From assembly GCA_013361525.1 (NCBI GenBank), contig JABFXY010000005.1, positions 1 to 35,655 on the forward strand: a stretch of 35,655 nucleotides of DNA, written 5' to 3'. Shown one piece after another: positions 8,681-17,800 of the stretch (position 1 is its first letter; every line of letters starts with the position of its first letter). Position numbers and translations under genes: made by a program. The notes under the pieces were generated by a model. That model did not search any database. It saw nothing but the letters and a program-made list of their open reading frames with translations, and was not told the origin of the DNA. The stretch comes from Polyangiaceae bacterium (GTDB lineage Bacteria > Myxococcota_A > Polyangia > Polyangiales > Polyangiaceae).

Positions 8681-10134
8681 CAGGTCGCGGATGCCTCGGC
8701 GGTCTTCGCCGCGCGCTTCAACCGCTCGACCACCGCGTCACGACCGAGAAGGGCCGCGACGTCGAACAATCCGGGAGAGGCGCTGCGACCGGTCAACGCG
8801 ACGCGTACGGGCTGCGCGACGTCCTTCATCTCGAGGCTCCGCTCGGCGATGAACGCCGTGAAACCTTCCTCGAGCTTCGCTGGCGTGAAGTCGGGCGCCG
8901 CTGCGAACCAGCCGGCGACGTCCTCGAGAATCGGAGCCTTGGCCGGGACGAGAAACTTCTTCGAGGCCTTCTCGTCGAACACGGGCGTGTCGCGGAAGAG
9001 GTAGTCCATGAGGTCGGCAGCCTCGACCCACGTCTGACCTCGCTCGCGGTAGAGCGGCAACGCGCGCACGAGCTTGTCGTCGTCCACGCGCAGACCGCGC
9101 GCCTCGATGAATGGACGGACGCCCGTGATGTACGCCTCGTCGCTCATGAGGTCCTTCTGCTTCAGATGCTCGAACACGACTGCCGCGAGCTTCTTCGTGT
9201 CGAACTTCCCGTCGCCTTTGCCGCAGCGCTCCCAGTCGAACTTCTGCGTGAGGTCGGGGAGGCTGAAGATCTCCTGATCGCCGTACGACCAGCCGAAGCG
9301 AACGAGGTAATTGAGGAGGCCCGCCGGCGGGATGCCCATGTCGCGGTACTCCGTCACGCTGACCGCGCCGTCGCGCTTCGAGAGCTTCTCGCCCTTCTGG
9401 TTCAGCATCATCGGAAGGTGCGCGAACTCCGGCACCTTCGCGCCGAGCGCTTCGTAGAGGAGGATCTGCGGCGGCGTGTTGATCATGTGATCGCGCCCGC
9501 GCGCGACGAGGGTGATGCCCATCGTGATGTCGTCGACGACCGCTCCGAGGTTGTAGAGCGGGATGCCATCCTTCCGGACGAGGACCGCGTCCTGGAGCGT
9601 ATTGAGGGGCGTCGTCACCTCGCCGAAGACCTTGTCGCGGTAGGTCACGACACCGCTCGACGGCGCCCGGAACCGAATGACGAAGGGCAGGTCGGGGTGG
9701 TCCGTCCGGTCGCGACAGGTGCCCGGATAACGGAACTGTGCCTTGGGATCCTGCTTCTTCAGGGCTTCGCGCTGGGCGTCGAGGTCCTCTTTGGTGCAGT
9801 AGCAGCGGTAGGCGGCCTTCGACTTGATGAGCTTTTCGACGAACTCTTGGTAGATGCCGAGCCGCTCCATCTGGCGGTAGGGCCCGTGCGGCCCGCCGAC
9901 GTCCGGCCCCTCGGCCCAGTCGAGGCCGAGCCAGCGCATGCTGTCGAGGATAATGCGCTCGTTCTCGGGCGTGCTCCGCTCCTGATCGGTGTCTTCGATG
10001 CGGAGGATGAATGCGCCGCCGGACTTCTTGGCGTACAGCCAGTTGAAGAGCGCGGTGCGTACCCCTCCGATGTGCAGGTACCCGGTCGGCGAGGGCGCGA
10101 ATCGGACCCGAGGGCGGGATGTGCCTTCCGTCAT
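8680..10134 (-). CDS. gltX: Glutamyl-tRNA synthetase
   Basis: The 484-residue product is full length for a bacterial class I GluRS. The adenylate-binding motifs are PSPTGYLHIGG (HIGH motif at residues 21-24) and KLSKRDG (KMSKS motif, 250-256). A Cys cluster, CYC plus YPGTC (residues 111-140), resembles the zinc-binding insertion of this family. It charges tRNA-Glu in the cytoplasm; whether it also charges tRNA-Gln cannot be told. It starts at ATG 10134 behind a GAGGGCG sequence. It is divergent from the small basic protein gene at 10239 and is followed by the CPBP protease gene with a one-base overlap. Confidence 0.97.
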   Translation of the reverse strand: MTEGTSRPRVRFAPSPTGYLHIGGVRTALFNWLYAKKSGGAFILRIEDTDQERSTPENERIILDSMRWLGLDWAEGPDVGGPHGPYRQMERLGIYQEFVEKLIKSKAAYRCYCTKEDLDAQREALKKQDPKAQFRYPGTCRDRTDHPDLPFVIRFRAPSSGVVTYRDKVFGEVTTPLNTLQDAVLVRKDGIPLYNLGAVVDDITMGITLVARGRDHMINTPPQILLYEALGAKVPEFAHLPMMLNQKGEKLSKRDGAVSVTEYRDMGIPPAGLLNYLVRFGWSYGDQEIFSLPDLTQKFDWERCGKGDGKFDTKKLAAVVFEHLKQKDLMSDEAYITGVRPFIEARGLRVDDDKLVRALPLYRERGQTWVEAADLMDYLFRDTPVFDEKASKKFLVPAKAPILEDVAGWFAAAPDFTPAKLEEGFTAFIAERSLEMKDVAQPVRVALTGRSASPGLFDVAALLGRDAVVERLKRAAKTAEASAT

Positions 10135-10238
10135 CGCGCGCCCTCTACCACGGCTTTGCGGACGAGGCTCGGTCTGCTAGAAGGCCCGCTCCCCATTGCC
10201 GCGCGAGTCATCTCGCGCACCTCGGAAGGAGCTCGAAC

Positions 10239-10613
10239 ATGGCCGAAACGAAGAAGCCCAACACCAAGAAGTCCCCTCTGCAGCTCGTGCAGGAGTTTGG
10301 CGGAAAAGCCAAGCTGGTCGAGGCCGTGCAGGCCTTCACGACCGAGGAGCTCTGGGTCGGACGAACGAACAAGGATCGCGGCGGCAAGAAGTCGCTCGCG
10401 CGGGTCTCGAACTCGAAGCTCCTTCGCCTCCACGCGGTCTTCTCCGCGGTGAAGAAGGAGTTCGGGACGCGCGACAAGCTCATCGGCTCGATCCTCGAGC
10501 TCGAGAACCGCACGAAGGACGAGGGCTACAAGAAGAACCTCTCCGCGTACCCCGTTCCGCGTCTCTACGATCACTACAAGAGCGCGAAGAAGCGCTCGGC
10601 CGCTTCCAAGTAA
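10239..10613 (+). CDS. Small basic conserved-looking protein of unknown function
   Basis: A 124-residue, Lys/Arg-rich, Cys-free protein without signal peptide or membrane segment. ATG 10239 is preceded by AAGGAG with 7-nt spacing, one of the clearest ribosome sites in the window, and codon use is strongly coding-like. The body (about residues 12-110) looks mainly helical, with KSPLQLVQEFGGKAKLVEAV near the N-terminus and both ends highly basic. I do not recognise the family. The charge would suit nucleic-acid or ribosome association, but that is only an inference. It lies 9 bases before the ccmB start, so the two are probably co-transcribed. Confidence 0.75.
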   Translation: MAETKKPNTKKSPLQLVQEFGGKAKLVEAVQAFTTEELWVGRTNKDRGGKKSLARVSNSKLLRLHAVFSAVKKEFGTRDKLIGSILELENRTKDEGYKKNLSAYPVPRLYDHYKSAKKRSAASK

Positions 10614-10622
10614 GCGTCCAGC

Positions 10623-11324
10623 GTGGGCCTGACGAAGCGCGTTCGACCGAGCTTTGTCCGTCAAGCCTGGCTTGTCGCCAAGAAGGACCTCGCGATCGAG
10701 CTCGCCACCGGCGAGATCGTTACCACCGCGGGGTTCTTCGCCATTTTGGTGACGATCATCGCGTCGCTGTCGTTCTTCGCAGGCAAGGACGCGCAGCGGG
10801 ACGTCGCGCCCGGCGTCATCTGGGTGAGCATCGCCTTTTCGAGCATCCTCGCGCTGTCGCGCACGTGGCAGCGCGAGCGTGAGGATGCAGCGATTCGAGG
10901 CCTCTTGGTCGCGCCGCTCGCGAGGAGCGCGATCTTCGCGGGCAAGGCCCTCGGCGTCGCTGCCTTCGTCACCGCGGTGGAGCTCATCGTGCTGCCTGTC
11001 GCGGCGTTGTTCTTCTCGATCGATTTGATCCGCTTCGGCCCGTCGCTGCTGTTGATGATGGCGTGCGCAACGCCGGGCATCGCGGCGAGCGGGACGCTCT
11101 TCGGTGCGATGACGATCCGCACGCGCGCCCGCGACCTGATCCTCGCGAGCGTGATGTTGCCGCTGCTTTCTCCGTCGATCCTGGCCGGGGTCGCGGGCAC
11201 CCGCGCGCTCCTCGGTGGTGCGCCGTTCTCGGAGCTGACCGACTACTTCACGCTGCTCGGCCTCTTCGGCTTCATCTTCACCGCGGGAGGCCTCGGCCTC
11301 TTCGACGCGGTCATCGAGGGCTGA
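10623..11324 (+). CDS. ccmB: Haem exporter permease CcmB (ABC-type)
   Basis: The 233-residue product has about six hydrophobic segments and the conserved CcmB stretch APGVIWVSIAFSSILALSR (about residues 61-79), then LLVAPLARSAIFAGK, matching the family in order and length (about 220). CcmB is the membrane subunit of CcmAB, which works with CcmC/CcmE in system I cytochrome c maturation. The start is GTG 10623, 9 bases after the previous stop. No ccmA, ccmC or other maturation gene is adjacent, which is unusual. The last 14 bases overlap the convergent oxidoreductase gene. Confidence 0.85.
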   Translation: MGLTKRVRPSFVRQAWLVAKKDLAIELATGEIVTTAGFFAILVTIIASLSFFAGKDAQRDVAPGVIWVSIAFSSILALSRTWQREREDAAIRGLLVAPLARSAIFAGKALGVAAFVTAVELIVLPVAALFFSIDLIRFGPSLLLMMACATPGIAASGTLFGAMTIRTRARDLILASVMLPLLSPSILAGVAGTRALLGGAPFSELTDYFTLLGLFGFIFTAGGLGLFDAVIEG

Positions 11325-12561
11325 GGGCGGCGACGACGCCGCGCGCGGCACGCTCACCGCTCGCGACGAGCTCCTTCGGATCGAACGCGACGCCGGCGCA
11401 CTCCCCGGCCGCGAAGACACCGTCGTGCGCGCGACCGTCGGCGTCGACGACCACCGCGAAGCCACCGTCGACGACGCCCGTCGACGCGCCTGCTTGCGCG
11501 GCGACCTGGAACGAGGGCGAAACAGTGGTTGCGACGGCCACGACGCTGCAGTCGAACGACGCACCGTCCGTCGTGCGGACGCCGCGAACCCGCGAGCGAC
11601 CCGCGATGGAAGCGATGTCGCGCTCGGAACGCGCCGCGACGACGCGCGATCCGAGCGCCGCTTTCACGCGCTCGGCCCACGGGCCTTCGCCCACGACCAC
11701 GGCGCCGTCTTTCGGAACGATGCCGGAGGAGGCGAGGTTGCACACGGCGCGTGCACCCATCACCCCCGGCAGATCGTTGCCGGGCACGCAGAGAACTCCA
11801 TCGTGTGCGCCCGTTGCGACCACGAGCACGCGCGGTCGAATGACGTGGGCATTCGCCGGTTCGACGACGAGCGCCTCACCTTCGTAGAAGCCGATCACCG
11901 AGGAGCGAAGCAGCACCTTTGCCGAAGCTTCGACTGTAGGACCGAGGTCCGCGACGAGCGCGCGACCGTCTTCGGCGAACCGCGCGCTACCACCGAGCGC
12001 GGCGCCCTCGTCGACCAGCATCACCGAGCGCTTCGCGTCGGCGAGTCGCCGGACGCACGAGAGACCCGCGAGGCCACCTCCGACGACGAGCACGTCGCAT
12101 TCGGAACGAGCGGCCGGGACCGGTGTAACGGGCTCGTCGGGTAGTCGACCGATGCCCGCCATTTGCCGCGCGAATGTTTGCATGGCGGAGCCGACCCCGG
12201 GCACGCCCGCCATCAAGTGGTGATGGTCGATGCCGCGCGGGAAGAACCAGTCCGTGATGCGGAGCAAGTCCGTCTTGCGGCTGCCGAGCACGTTTTGGGC
12301 GGACACGACCTCGCCGCCGCGCGTGTCGCGCAAACACGTCATGATGTTCGGCACGCCGTCGACGCGCGCGATGCAACCGTCGCAATCGCCTCGCAAGCAA
12401 GCAGGCCCGCGCGGCCGATGCAGCTTCGGGCTGCGCGCGAGCACCGATTCACCGGCCGCGAGCATCGCGACAGCGAGCGGCTCGCCGCGCTCGGCGACGA
12501 TCTCGCGACCATCGAGGGTGAACGTCACCGGATCGACCGGTGGTCGCGTGCGCTCGAACAT
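11311..12561 (-). CDS. 2Fe-2S / FAD-dependent oxidoreductase, sarcosine-oxidase-alpha-like without the C-terminal folate domain
   Basis: The 416-residue product begins with a ferredoxin-like domain (about residues 10-95) with Cys55-x4-Cys60-x2-Cys63-x12-Cys76, the plant-type [2Fe-2S] pattern of the N-terminal domain of heterotetrameric sarcosine oxidase alpha and related amine or opine oxidases. A Rossmann FAD/NAD(P) domain follows, with VVGGGLAGLS (glycines about 161-166) and a later ATGAHDGVLCVPGNDLPGV segment. The aminomethyltransferase (GCV_T) domain of sarcosine oxidase alpha (about 950 residues) is absent. It probably acts as one subunit of an amino-acid or amine dehydrogenase, but no partner subunit is adjacent and the substrate is unknown. 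ATG 12561 is chosen because the upstream extension would run through repeat DNA. The 3' end overlaps ccmB by 14 bases in convergent orientation. Confidence 0.8.
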   Translation of the reverse strand: MFERTRPPVDPVTFTLDGREIVAERGEPLAVAMLAAGESVLARSPKLHRPRGPACLRGDCDGCIARVDGVPNIMTCLRDTRGGEVVSAQNVLGSRKTDLLRITDWFFPRGIDHHHLMAGVPGVGSAMQTFARQMAGIGRLPDEPVTPVPAARSECDVLVVGGGLAGLSCVRRLADAKRSVMLVDEGAALGGSARFAEDGRALVADLGPTVEASAKVLLRSSVIGFYEGEALVVEPANAHVIRPRVLVVATGAHDGVLCVPGNDLPGVMGARAVCNLASSGIVPKDGAVVVGEGPWAERVKAALGSRVVAARSERDIASIAGRSRVRGVRTTDGASFDCSVVAVATTVSPSFQVAAQAGASTGVVDGGFAVVVDADGRAHDGVFAAGECAGVAFDPKELVASGERAARGVVAALSPR

Positions 12562-12581
12562 AGGGCGCGGGGAGGTTAGTA

Positions 12582-12702
12582 CGCCGTCGTGCGGACGCGA
12601 GGAAACAAATGTCCGCACAGGCGTGGGTGCCCGTGCGAGCGAAGCGAAGCACCCCCCGTGGGCGGGACCCGCGCCGTCGTGCGGACGCGAGGAAACAAAT
12701 GT
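12582..12702. repeat. 31-bp direct repeats flanking an intergenic repeat element (copy A)
   Basis: Two identical 31-bp segments (12582-12612 and 12672-12702) are offset by exactly 90 bp; each contains GGACGCGAGGAAACAAATGT. Between them, about 12613-12682, is a segment that matches the reverse complement of the elements near 22051-22122 and 24618-24686, sharing CGCACAGGCGTGGGTGCC and GGCGGGACCCGCGCCGTC. The repeat fills almost the whole gap between divergent genes and ends 16 bases before the ATG at 12719, so it must overlap any promoter there. Confidence 0.85.
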
Positions 12703-12718
12703 ACTACCGTGGACGGCG

Positions 12719-13351
12719 ATGCGCCTCGGAGTCCTTGGTCCGTCCAACGGCGATCTCGTGGCCCTCGCGAAGGCCGCTCAAGCACTGATGGATCAGGCGC
12801 GCGTCGAACGCGTGCTCTACCTCGGGAAGGACGACGCCCTCGACCGCATCGTCGCCCAGTGGGCGGCCGAGATCGTCGGAGCGAACCCGAACGAATCGGC
12901 GGTCTTCGCGCGCGCGGCCGTCGCCTGCGTGAAGGCGTCGCCCCAGGAGATCGAGGCGTTCGTGGCTTCGGAGCGCGCGCGGCGTAGGCTGCGCGTCTTC
13001 GCGTCCGTTCCAGCGCCACCCGGCCGCACCGTCGAGCTCTTCGACGGTCGCATCGCGGTCTTCGTCTACGACAAGGCGACCCTCGACGAAGACGACATCG
13101 CCGGCTCGTCGATCATGGTGTTCGGTCGCTCCGATCGCCGCTTGGTCCATCGCGTCGGCTCGCGCACCTTCGTGTCGCCGGGCCCGCTCGCCTCCGACGG
13201 AACGAGCGGTATCGCCGTGCTCGACGACGAGAGCGACGGGGGAACCCTCATTCAGTTCCTCGCCATCGACGGAACCATCCTCGAGAGCGAGCGGATCGAG
13301 AGTCGCTCGCTGCGCGCGACAGGCAAGCTGAAGATCCAAGGTTCGGGCTGA
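12719..13351 (+). CDS. Uncharacterised protein, possibly a degenerate calcineurin-like phosphoesterase
   Basis: The 210-residue product starts at ATG 12719 in MRLGVLGPSNGDL, which resembles the first strand and loop of YfcE/MJ0936-type phosphodiesterases, and a later strand FLAIDGTILESERI resembles their C-terminal end. The metal ligands expected at the first motif (DxH) and second (GD) appear replaced (GPSNGD; LGKDDA), so it may be a catalytically dead relative. This family call is tentative. It lies 13 bases before nadD on the same strand, which suggests an operon of this gene, nadD and the DUF2520 gene. Repeat element copy A lies immediately upstream and may carry or disturb its promoter. 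Confidence 0.65.
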   Translation: MRLGVLGPSNGDLVALAKAAQALMDQARVERVLYLGKDDALDRIVAQWAAEIVGANPNESAVFARAAVACVKASPQEIEAFVASERARRRLRVFASVPAPPGRTVELFDGRIAVFVYDKATLDEDDIAGSSIMVFGRSDRRLVHRVGSRTFVSPGPLASDGTSGIAVLDDESDGGTLIQFLAIDGTILESERIESRSLRATGKLKIQGSG

Positions 13352-13364
13352 GGCGGTCGCCAAC

Positions 13365-13955
13365 ATGGACGGCGCAGAAGAAAGCTTCGAGCCGATCCGG
13401 GTCGGCATCTTCGGCGGCAGCTTCAATCCGCCGCATGTCGCGCACGTGCTCGCCGCGGCGTACGCGTTGCTCGTCGCGCCGATCGATCGCGTCGTCATCG
13501 TTCCGGTGTTCTGCCATCCGTTCTCGAAGGAGCTCGCGAGCTTCGAGGACCGGCTCGCGATGTGCCGCCTCGCGTTCGAGGCGCTTCCACACGTCGAGAT
13601 CAGCACCGTCGAGCAGGAGCTCGGGGGCGAGAGCAGAACGCTCCGCACCGTCGAGCACCTGAAGGCCCTGCATCCCGATTGGCGGCTTCGGCTCCTGCTC
13701 GGAAGCGACGTCGTCCCTGATTTGCCAAAATGGCATCGCTTCGATCGGATCGCCGAAATCGCCGAGCCTTTCGTCATCGAGCGAAGGGGGGCGACGAGCG
13801 ACGAAGCCCGCGCCTTGTTGCCCGAGGTCTCCAGCACCGAGATCCGCGCGCTTTTCGAGCGCGGCGCGTTCGACGAGCTCGCGTCGCTCGTGCCGCGGAG
13901 GGTCCTCGAATACGCGCGCGAGCGCGGCCTCTACGCGCTATCTGCCGAAGGATGA
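13365..13955 (+). CDS. nadD: Nicotinate-nucleotide adenylyltransferase
   Basis: The 196-residue product matches the NadD family in length. GIFGGSFNPPHVAH (residues 14-27) contains the nucleotidyl-transferase HxGH-type ATP-binding motif, and VSSTEIR near residue 155 is the second signature (ISSTxIR). It transfers AMP from ATP to nicotinate mononucleotide, giving deamido-NAD in NAD synthesis. The central segment LLLGSDVVPDLPKWHR matches the family's substrate-binding region. The last four bases overlap the start of the next gene (ATGA), indicating translational coupling. Confidence 0.93.
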   Translation: MDGAEESFEPIRVGIFGGSFNPPHVAHVLAAAYALLVAPIDRVVIVPVFCHPFSKELASFEDRLAMCRLAFEALPHVEISTVEQELGGESRTLRTVEHLKALHPDWRLRLLLGSDVVPDLPKWHRFDRIAEIAEPFVIERRGATSDEARALLPEVSSTEIRALFERGAFDELASLVPRRVLEYARERGLYALSAEG

Positions 13956-14773
13956 CGCGTCTCGCGATCGTGGGCCGAGGCAAAGTCGGCACGGCCTTCG
14001 AGCGTGCAGCGCGCCGCGCGCGCCTCGACGTTCGTGCGATCTCGGCGCGCGACGTCCTCACCGGGGCGGCAAAGGTTCGAGCCGATCTCGTGGTCATCAC
14101 CTCGCGTGACGCGCTCGTCGGCGACATTGCTCGCGCGCTCGCGAGCGCACGGCGTGCCCCGCACGCCGCGATGCACTGCGCGGGAGCGCTCGGCCCCGAC
14201 GTGCTCGCGCCGCTCGCCGAGCGTGGCGTCGCGACCGCGGCAGCTCACCCGCTGCTGTCCTTCTCCGGTGCGCGCGCGACGACGCTCGTGGGAGGCGCCT
14301 TGGTGATCGAAGGCAGCGCCGAGGCCGTTCGATATGCGTGCGCGCTCGCGAGGCGGCTGGGAATGATCCCGGTCGTCGTCTCCGAGGTCGATCGCGCGCG
14401 GTACCATGCCGCCGCGGCCATCGTCGCGAACGGCGCGGCGGCGCTCGCATTCGAAGGTGCGCGCCTGCTGGCGTCGGCCGGCGTCGATCCGTCCCGCGCG
14501 CCCGCGCTCCTCGGACCACTTCTCGCGAGCGTCGCCTCGAATATCCGCGAGCTGGGCGTCGCGGCTGCGCTTTCAGGCCCGGTTCGCCGCGGAGATACCG
14601 CGACGCTCGAGCGCCACCTCGCTGCGCTCGAAACGGAGCCCGCGTCGACGCGATCCCTCTACGGCACTCTCGTTCAGGTGCAGCTGGAGATTGTTCGCGA
14701 GCTGCACGAGCGAAGTGCCGATTCTGGCGCTACATTCGACATGGTCGGCTTCGACCGCATCCTCCGCAGATGA
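13952..14773 (+). CDS. Rossmann-fold / DUF2520 NAD(P)-binding protein
   Basis: The 273-residue product starts at ATG 13952 inside the nadD stop (ATGA). The N-terminus MTRLAIVGRGKVGTAF is a dinucleotide-binding loop, followed by a Rossmann domain to about residue 125 (HCAGALG, AAAHPLLSF) and a helical C-terminal DUF2520 domain (ARYHAAAAIVANGAAAL and onward). This architecture resembles ketopantoate reductase and pyrroline-carboxylate reductase types and is annotated as an NADP-dependent oxidoreductase of unknown substrate. Coupling to nadD suggests a link to NAD(P) metabolism, but this is inference. A small hairpin (14780-14793) without a T-run follows the stop. Confidence 0.85.
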   Translation: MTRLAIVGRGKVGTAFERAARRARLDVRAISARDVLTGAAKVRADLVVITSRDALVGDIARALASARRAPHAAMHCAGALGPDVLAPLAERGVATAAAHPLLSFSGARATTLVGGALVIEGSAEAVRYACALARRLGMIPVVVSEVDRARYHAAAAIVANGAAALAFEGARLLASAGVDPSRAPALLGPLLASVASNIRELGVAAALSGPVRRGDTATLERHLAALETEPASTRSLYGTLVQVQLEIVRELHERSADSGATFDMVGFDRILRR

Positions 14774-14889
14774 CCCAGTGCCGACTGGTCGGCGCCGGGC
14801 TTGATCAACTTTGAGCGGCGATCCCACCGTGTGGCCGGCGGTGGGCATTGCGGCGTCGGTGGCCCTGGGATAGCTCACGATACGTCAGG

Positions 14890-17800
14890 ATGCTTGCGCG
14901 CAAGCCGAACTTCCTTTCCGCTACTCGAGTCGACCCGGGCTCCGGGACGAGTGTCGACACCACCCGTGCGCCTGGATCCGAGCGCGTCTCGACGCTCCGA
15001 TTCGGGTTGCAGGGCGCGACCCCCGAGGGGTTCGGTGCCTTCGATGCCTGGCTTTGCGGTTTGGCCCCGGAAGAGGGCGAGTCCGCGGCTGTGCGCCAGC
15101 GATGGCTGGCGTTCGTGGCGACGAGCGACGCCGCGGCTTCGGAGGCGATCGCCGATCACGCTACGCGACGGCTCGGCGGGCGTGGGCGCGTCGTTCGGGC
15201 ATCCGGGGATGGCTCCGGAGATGGCTTTCGCAGCCTCGCGCGCAGTGTGATCCGCGCCGCGGGCGAAGTAGCCGATCTGACGACGGCGCGTGACGTCGCG
15301 CTCGCGATCGCCACTGCGATGCGCGCCAGCGACATCGGCGCGATGATCATCACCGATCGCGAAGTCTCTCGCTTCTCCCTCGCCGTTGCATCCGAGCTCG
15401 AGGTGGCGACCGAGGGTGAGCCTGCCTTCGTGCTTTGGATCGCCCCTACCGCCTCGGAGGGGACTGTCATCGGGCCTTCGGCAAGCGCGTCGAGCTCGTG
15501 GCGTGCGTTCGAGGTGGACGGCAGGTTCGAGCGCGAAGACGTCGTCACTTGGTGGGACGCCGCTCGAAGCGAGCCGCTTCGCAGTGACGCCTTCGAGCCC
15601 GGGCGCGAGCGCCCCCGTGTTCAAGATCTCGAGAGGTGGTGGCGCGTCGCCCGCTCGGAGATGTCCACGTTCCGTTCACCCGATCGCGCGGCGGAGGAGC
15701 GATCGACCGCCGCGGTCGTTCTTTCCCTCGTCGGTCGAGCATGGCCGCTCGACGCGATTTCGACGCTGGACATCACGCGCTCGGAAATCGACGAGCTCGT
15801 CGCTGCAGGTGTCGCAGACCTCCGTTCGATGGACCCGGTCCCTGTTCCGTGGATCATCCTTCGCGCATCCGACGTCGCGTTCGACGCCGCCGAGCACGCT
15901 GCGCTCGCGGAGCGCGCTTCCGAGGGCTTGGTGCGGAGCTTCGGCAACGACCCCTGGGCGCTCATGCACGCCGGCGAGCTCTGCCTTCGCGCCGGCAACA
16001 TCGCACGTGGCGACGAGCTTGCGCTGCGCGCGATCGACGGCGCCACGGACTCCGATGCACGGATCGACTTCTGGGCTCGATTCGCGGGCGCTTCTCCTGC
16101 TCCGTCTCCGGCGCCGGACCGTCTGCTCCCATTCGTCGATTTGGCCCTTCGTAAGGGCGACGGCGATTGGGCACTGAGGATCGCGAAAGACGCGGTGTCG
16201 GCTTCATCGGCGGAAGAGCGCAACAACGCCGTGCTGCTGGCGCTCGGCCGGGCGCTCGCCGTCAGCGGTGACCTCACCGCCGCGCGCATGACCCTCGAGA
16301 AGGTGACGTCCGCCCGTTGCGACGACCAGGCTTCGATGCTGACCGCGGCACGGGCATGCGTCGAGCTCGCTGAGGCTCGCTACTACTCGAGCGATCTCGC
16401 CGGCGCGCGCGCGTCGGCGGAGGAAGCCCTCGAGCGTGCGTCGAAGCTCGCGAGCAGCGGCCCGACCTCCTCGAGGACGGTCGCGAACGTGCGGCTCGAT
16501 GCACGCAACGTGCTCGGGAAGCTCCTGCTCGCGCAGGCGGACTTCAACGCGGCCGAGGATCACTTCGCGGGAGACGCGTTCGAGGCTTCATTGGTGGGGC
16601 AGCCCGTCAGCGAGCTCCGCGCCCGCGTGAACCGCGCCATCGCCGTCATGTCGCTCGGACGCCGGGCCGAAGCGCAAGCGCTGCTGGAGTCCGTGCTCAC
16701 GGAGGCCGAAGCGAAGCGCGAGCTCAAGGCGATCGGTATCTGCCTCATCAACCTCGCCGCACTCGCGATCGTCGACCGCCGCTACGGCGAAGCGCTCGAG
16801 CTTTCCGAGCACGCCGTGGACGCGCTCCGCCGTATCGGAGACAAGGTCGCGCTGGCGCGTTGTGTCGCCAACCTCGCGGATCTCCGAACCCGCCTGGGCT
16901 TGTTCGAGGAAGCCGAGCAGGCAGTTCGTTTCGGTGCGCGCGTCCTCAGCTACGGCCTTCCCCCCGAGCTCGGATCGCGCTTCGCGCTCGCGTCTGCGCG
17001 CGTGGCCCTCGGCAAAGCCGACAGCCAAGGCGCGTTGCGACATGTCACGCAAGCGCTCGCAGCGCTCGGTACGTCGATGAGCACTCCTGCTTCGGACAAC
17101 GCGCTCCGCCCCCGCGGTACCGTCGCTGAAGACGTCAGCGTCGCGCTCACCCTGGCGGCGCGCATCGCGCTCGAGGACGGAGACACCGCTCGTGCGAGGG
17201 TCCTGATCGATCGAGCGGCGGCGGAGCGAGCTCCGCGTCGTGCCCAGGCGGAGCTTGCGGTGCTTCGCGGCCTTCTCGCGCGCGCCTTGGGCGAACCGTA
17301 CGGCGGGCCCGCGACGTCGGCGCTCGCAGCGGCGCGCGACGCGGACGATGACGAGCTGATTCGCGAATCGCATTTCCTGCTCTACCGCTCGGCGTGTGAC
17401 GAGGGCGCGACGAGCGTTGCCAAGCATCATCTCGATGCGGCGATCTCGCTACGTGACCGCACGGCCGCGGGTGTCCCTCCGGCTCTCCGCGACACGTTCC
17501 TGCGACGCGCCGATCTCCGCGAGCTCGACCGCGAGGTATCCGCGTTTGGCCAGCGTCTGTCCGACGCCGGCGAACGCGTCGCGACGCAGTCGATTCGTGA
17601 GGGCGGCGAATACGCGCCCGAGACGTTCCGCGCCGCCCAGCCGCGCCCCAGCGCTTCGGGGCGTCGAATGGTCGGGGAAGATCCGGCGATCCGTGCGCTT
17701 CTGAACGCGATACGGAAGGTCGGTCCTTCGGATGCGACCGTGCTCGTGCACGGCGAGAGCGGCACCGGCAAAGAGCTCGTTGCGGAGGCTCTGCACGACG

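Noticed and set aside
8638..10452. A 604-residue plus-strand frame over gltX, and a 477-residue minus-strand frame at 10131-11564.
   Set aside because: The opposite-strand genes gltX, the small basic protein and ccmB are recognised; the shadow frames are Arg/Glu-rich without domains.
14820..14889. A sigma54 promoter (TGGC and TTGC words) upstream of the activator gene.
   Set aside because: The spacing between TGGC and TTGC is 12 rather than 7 bases, so it does not fit the -24/-12 consensus.
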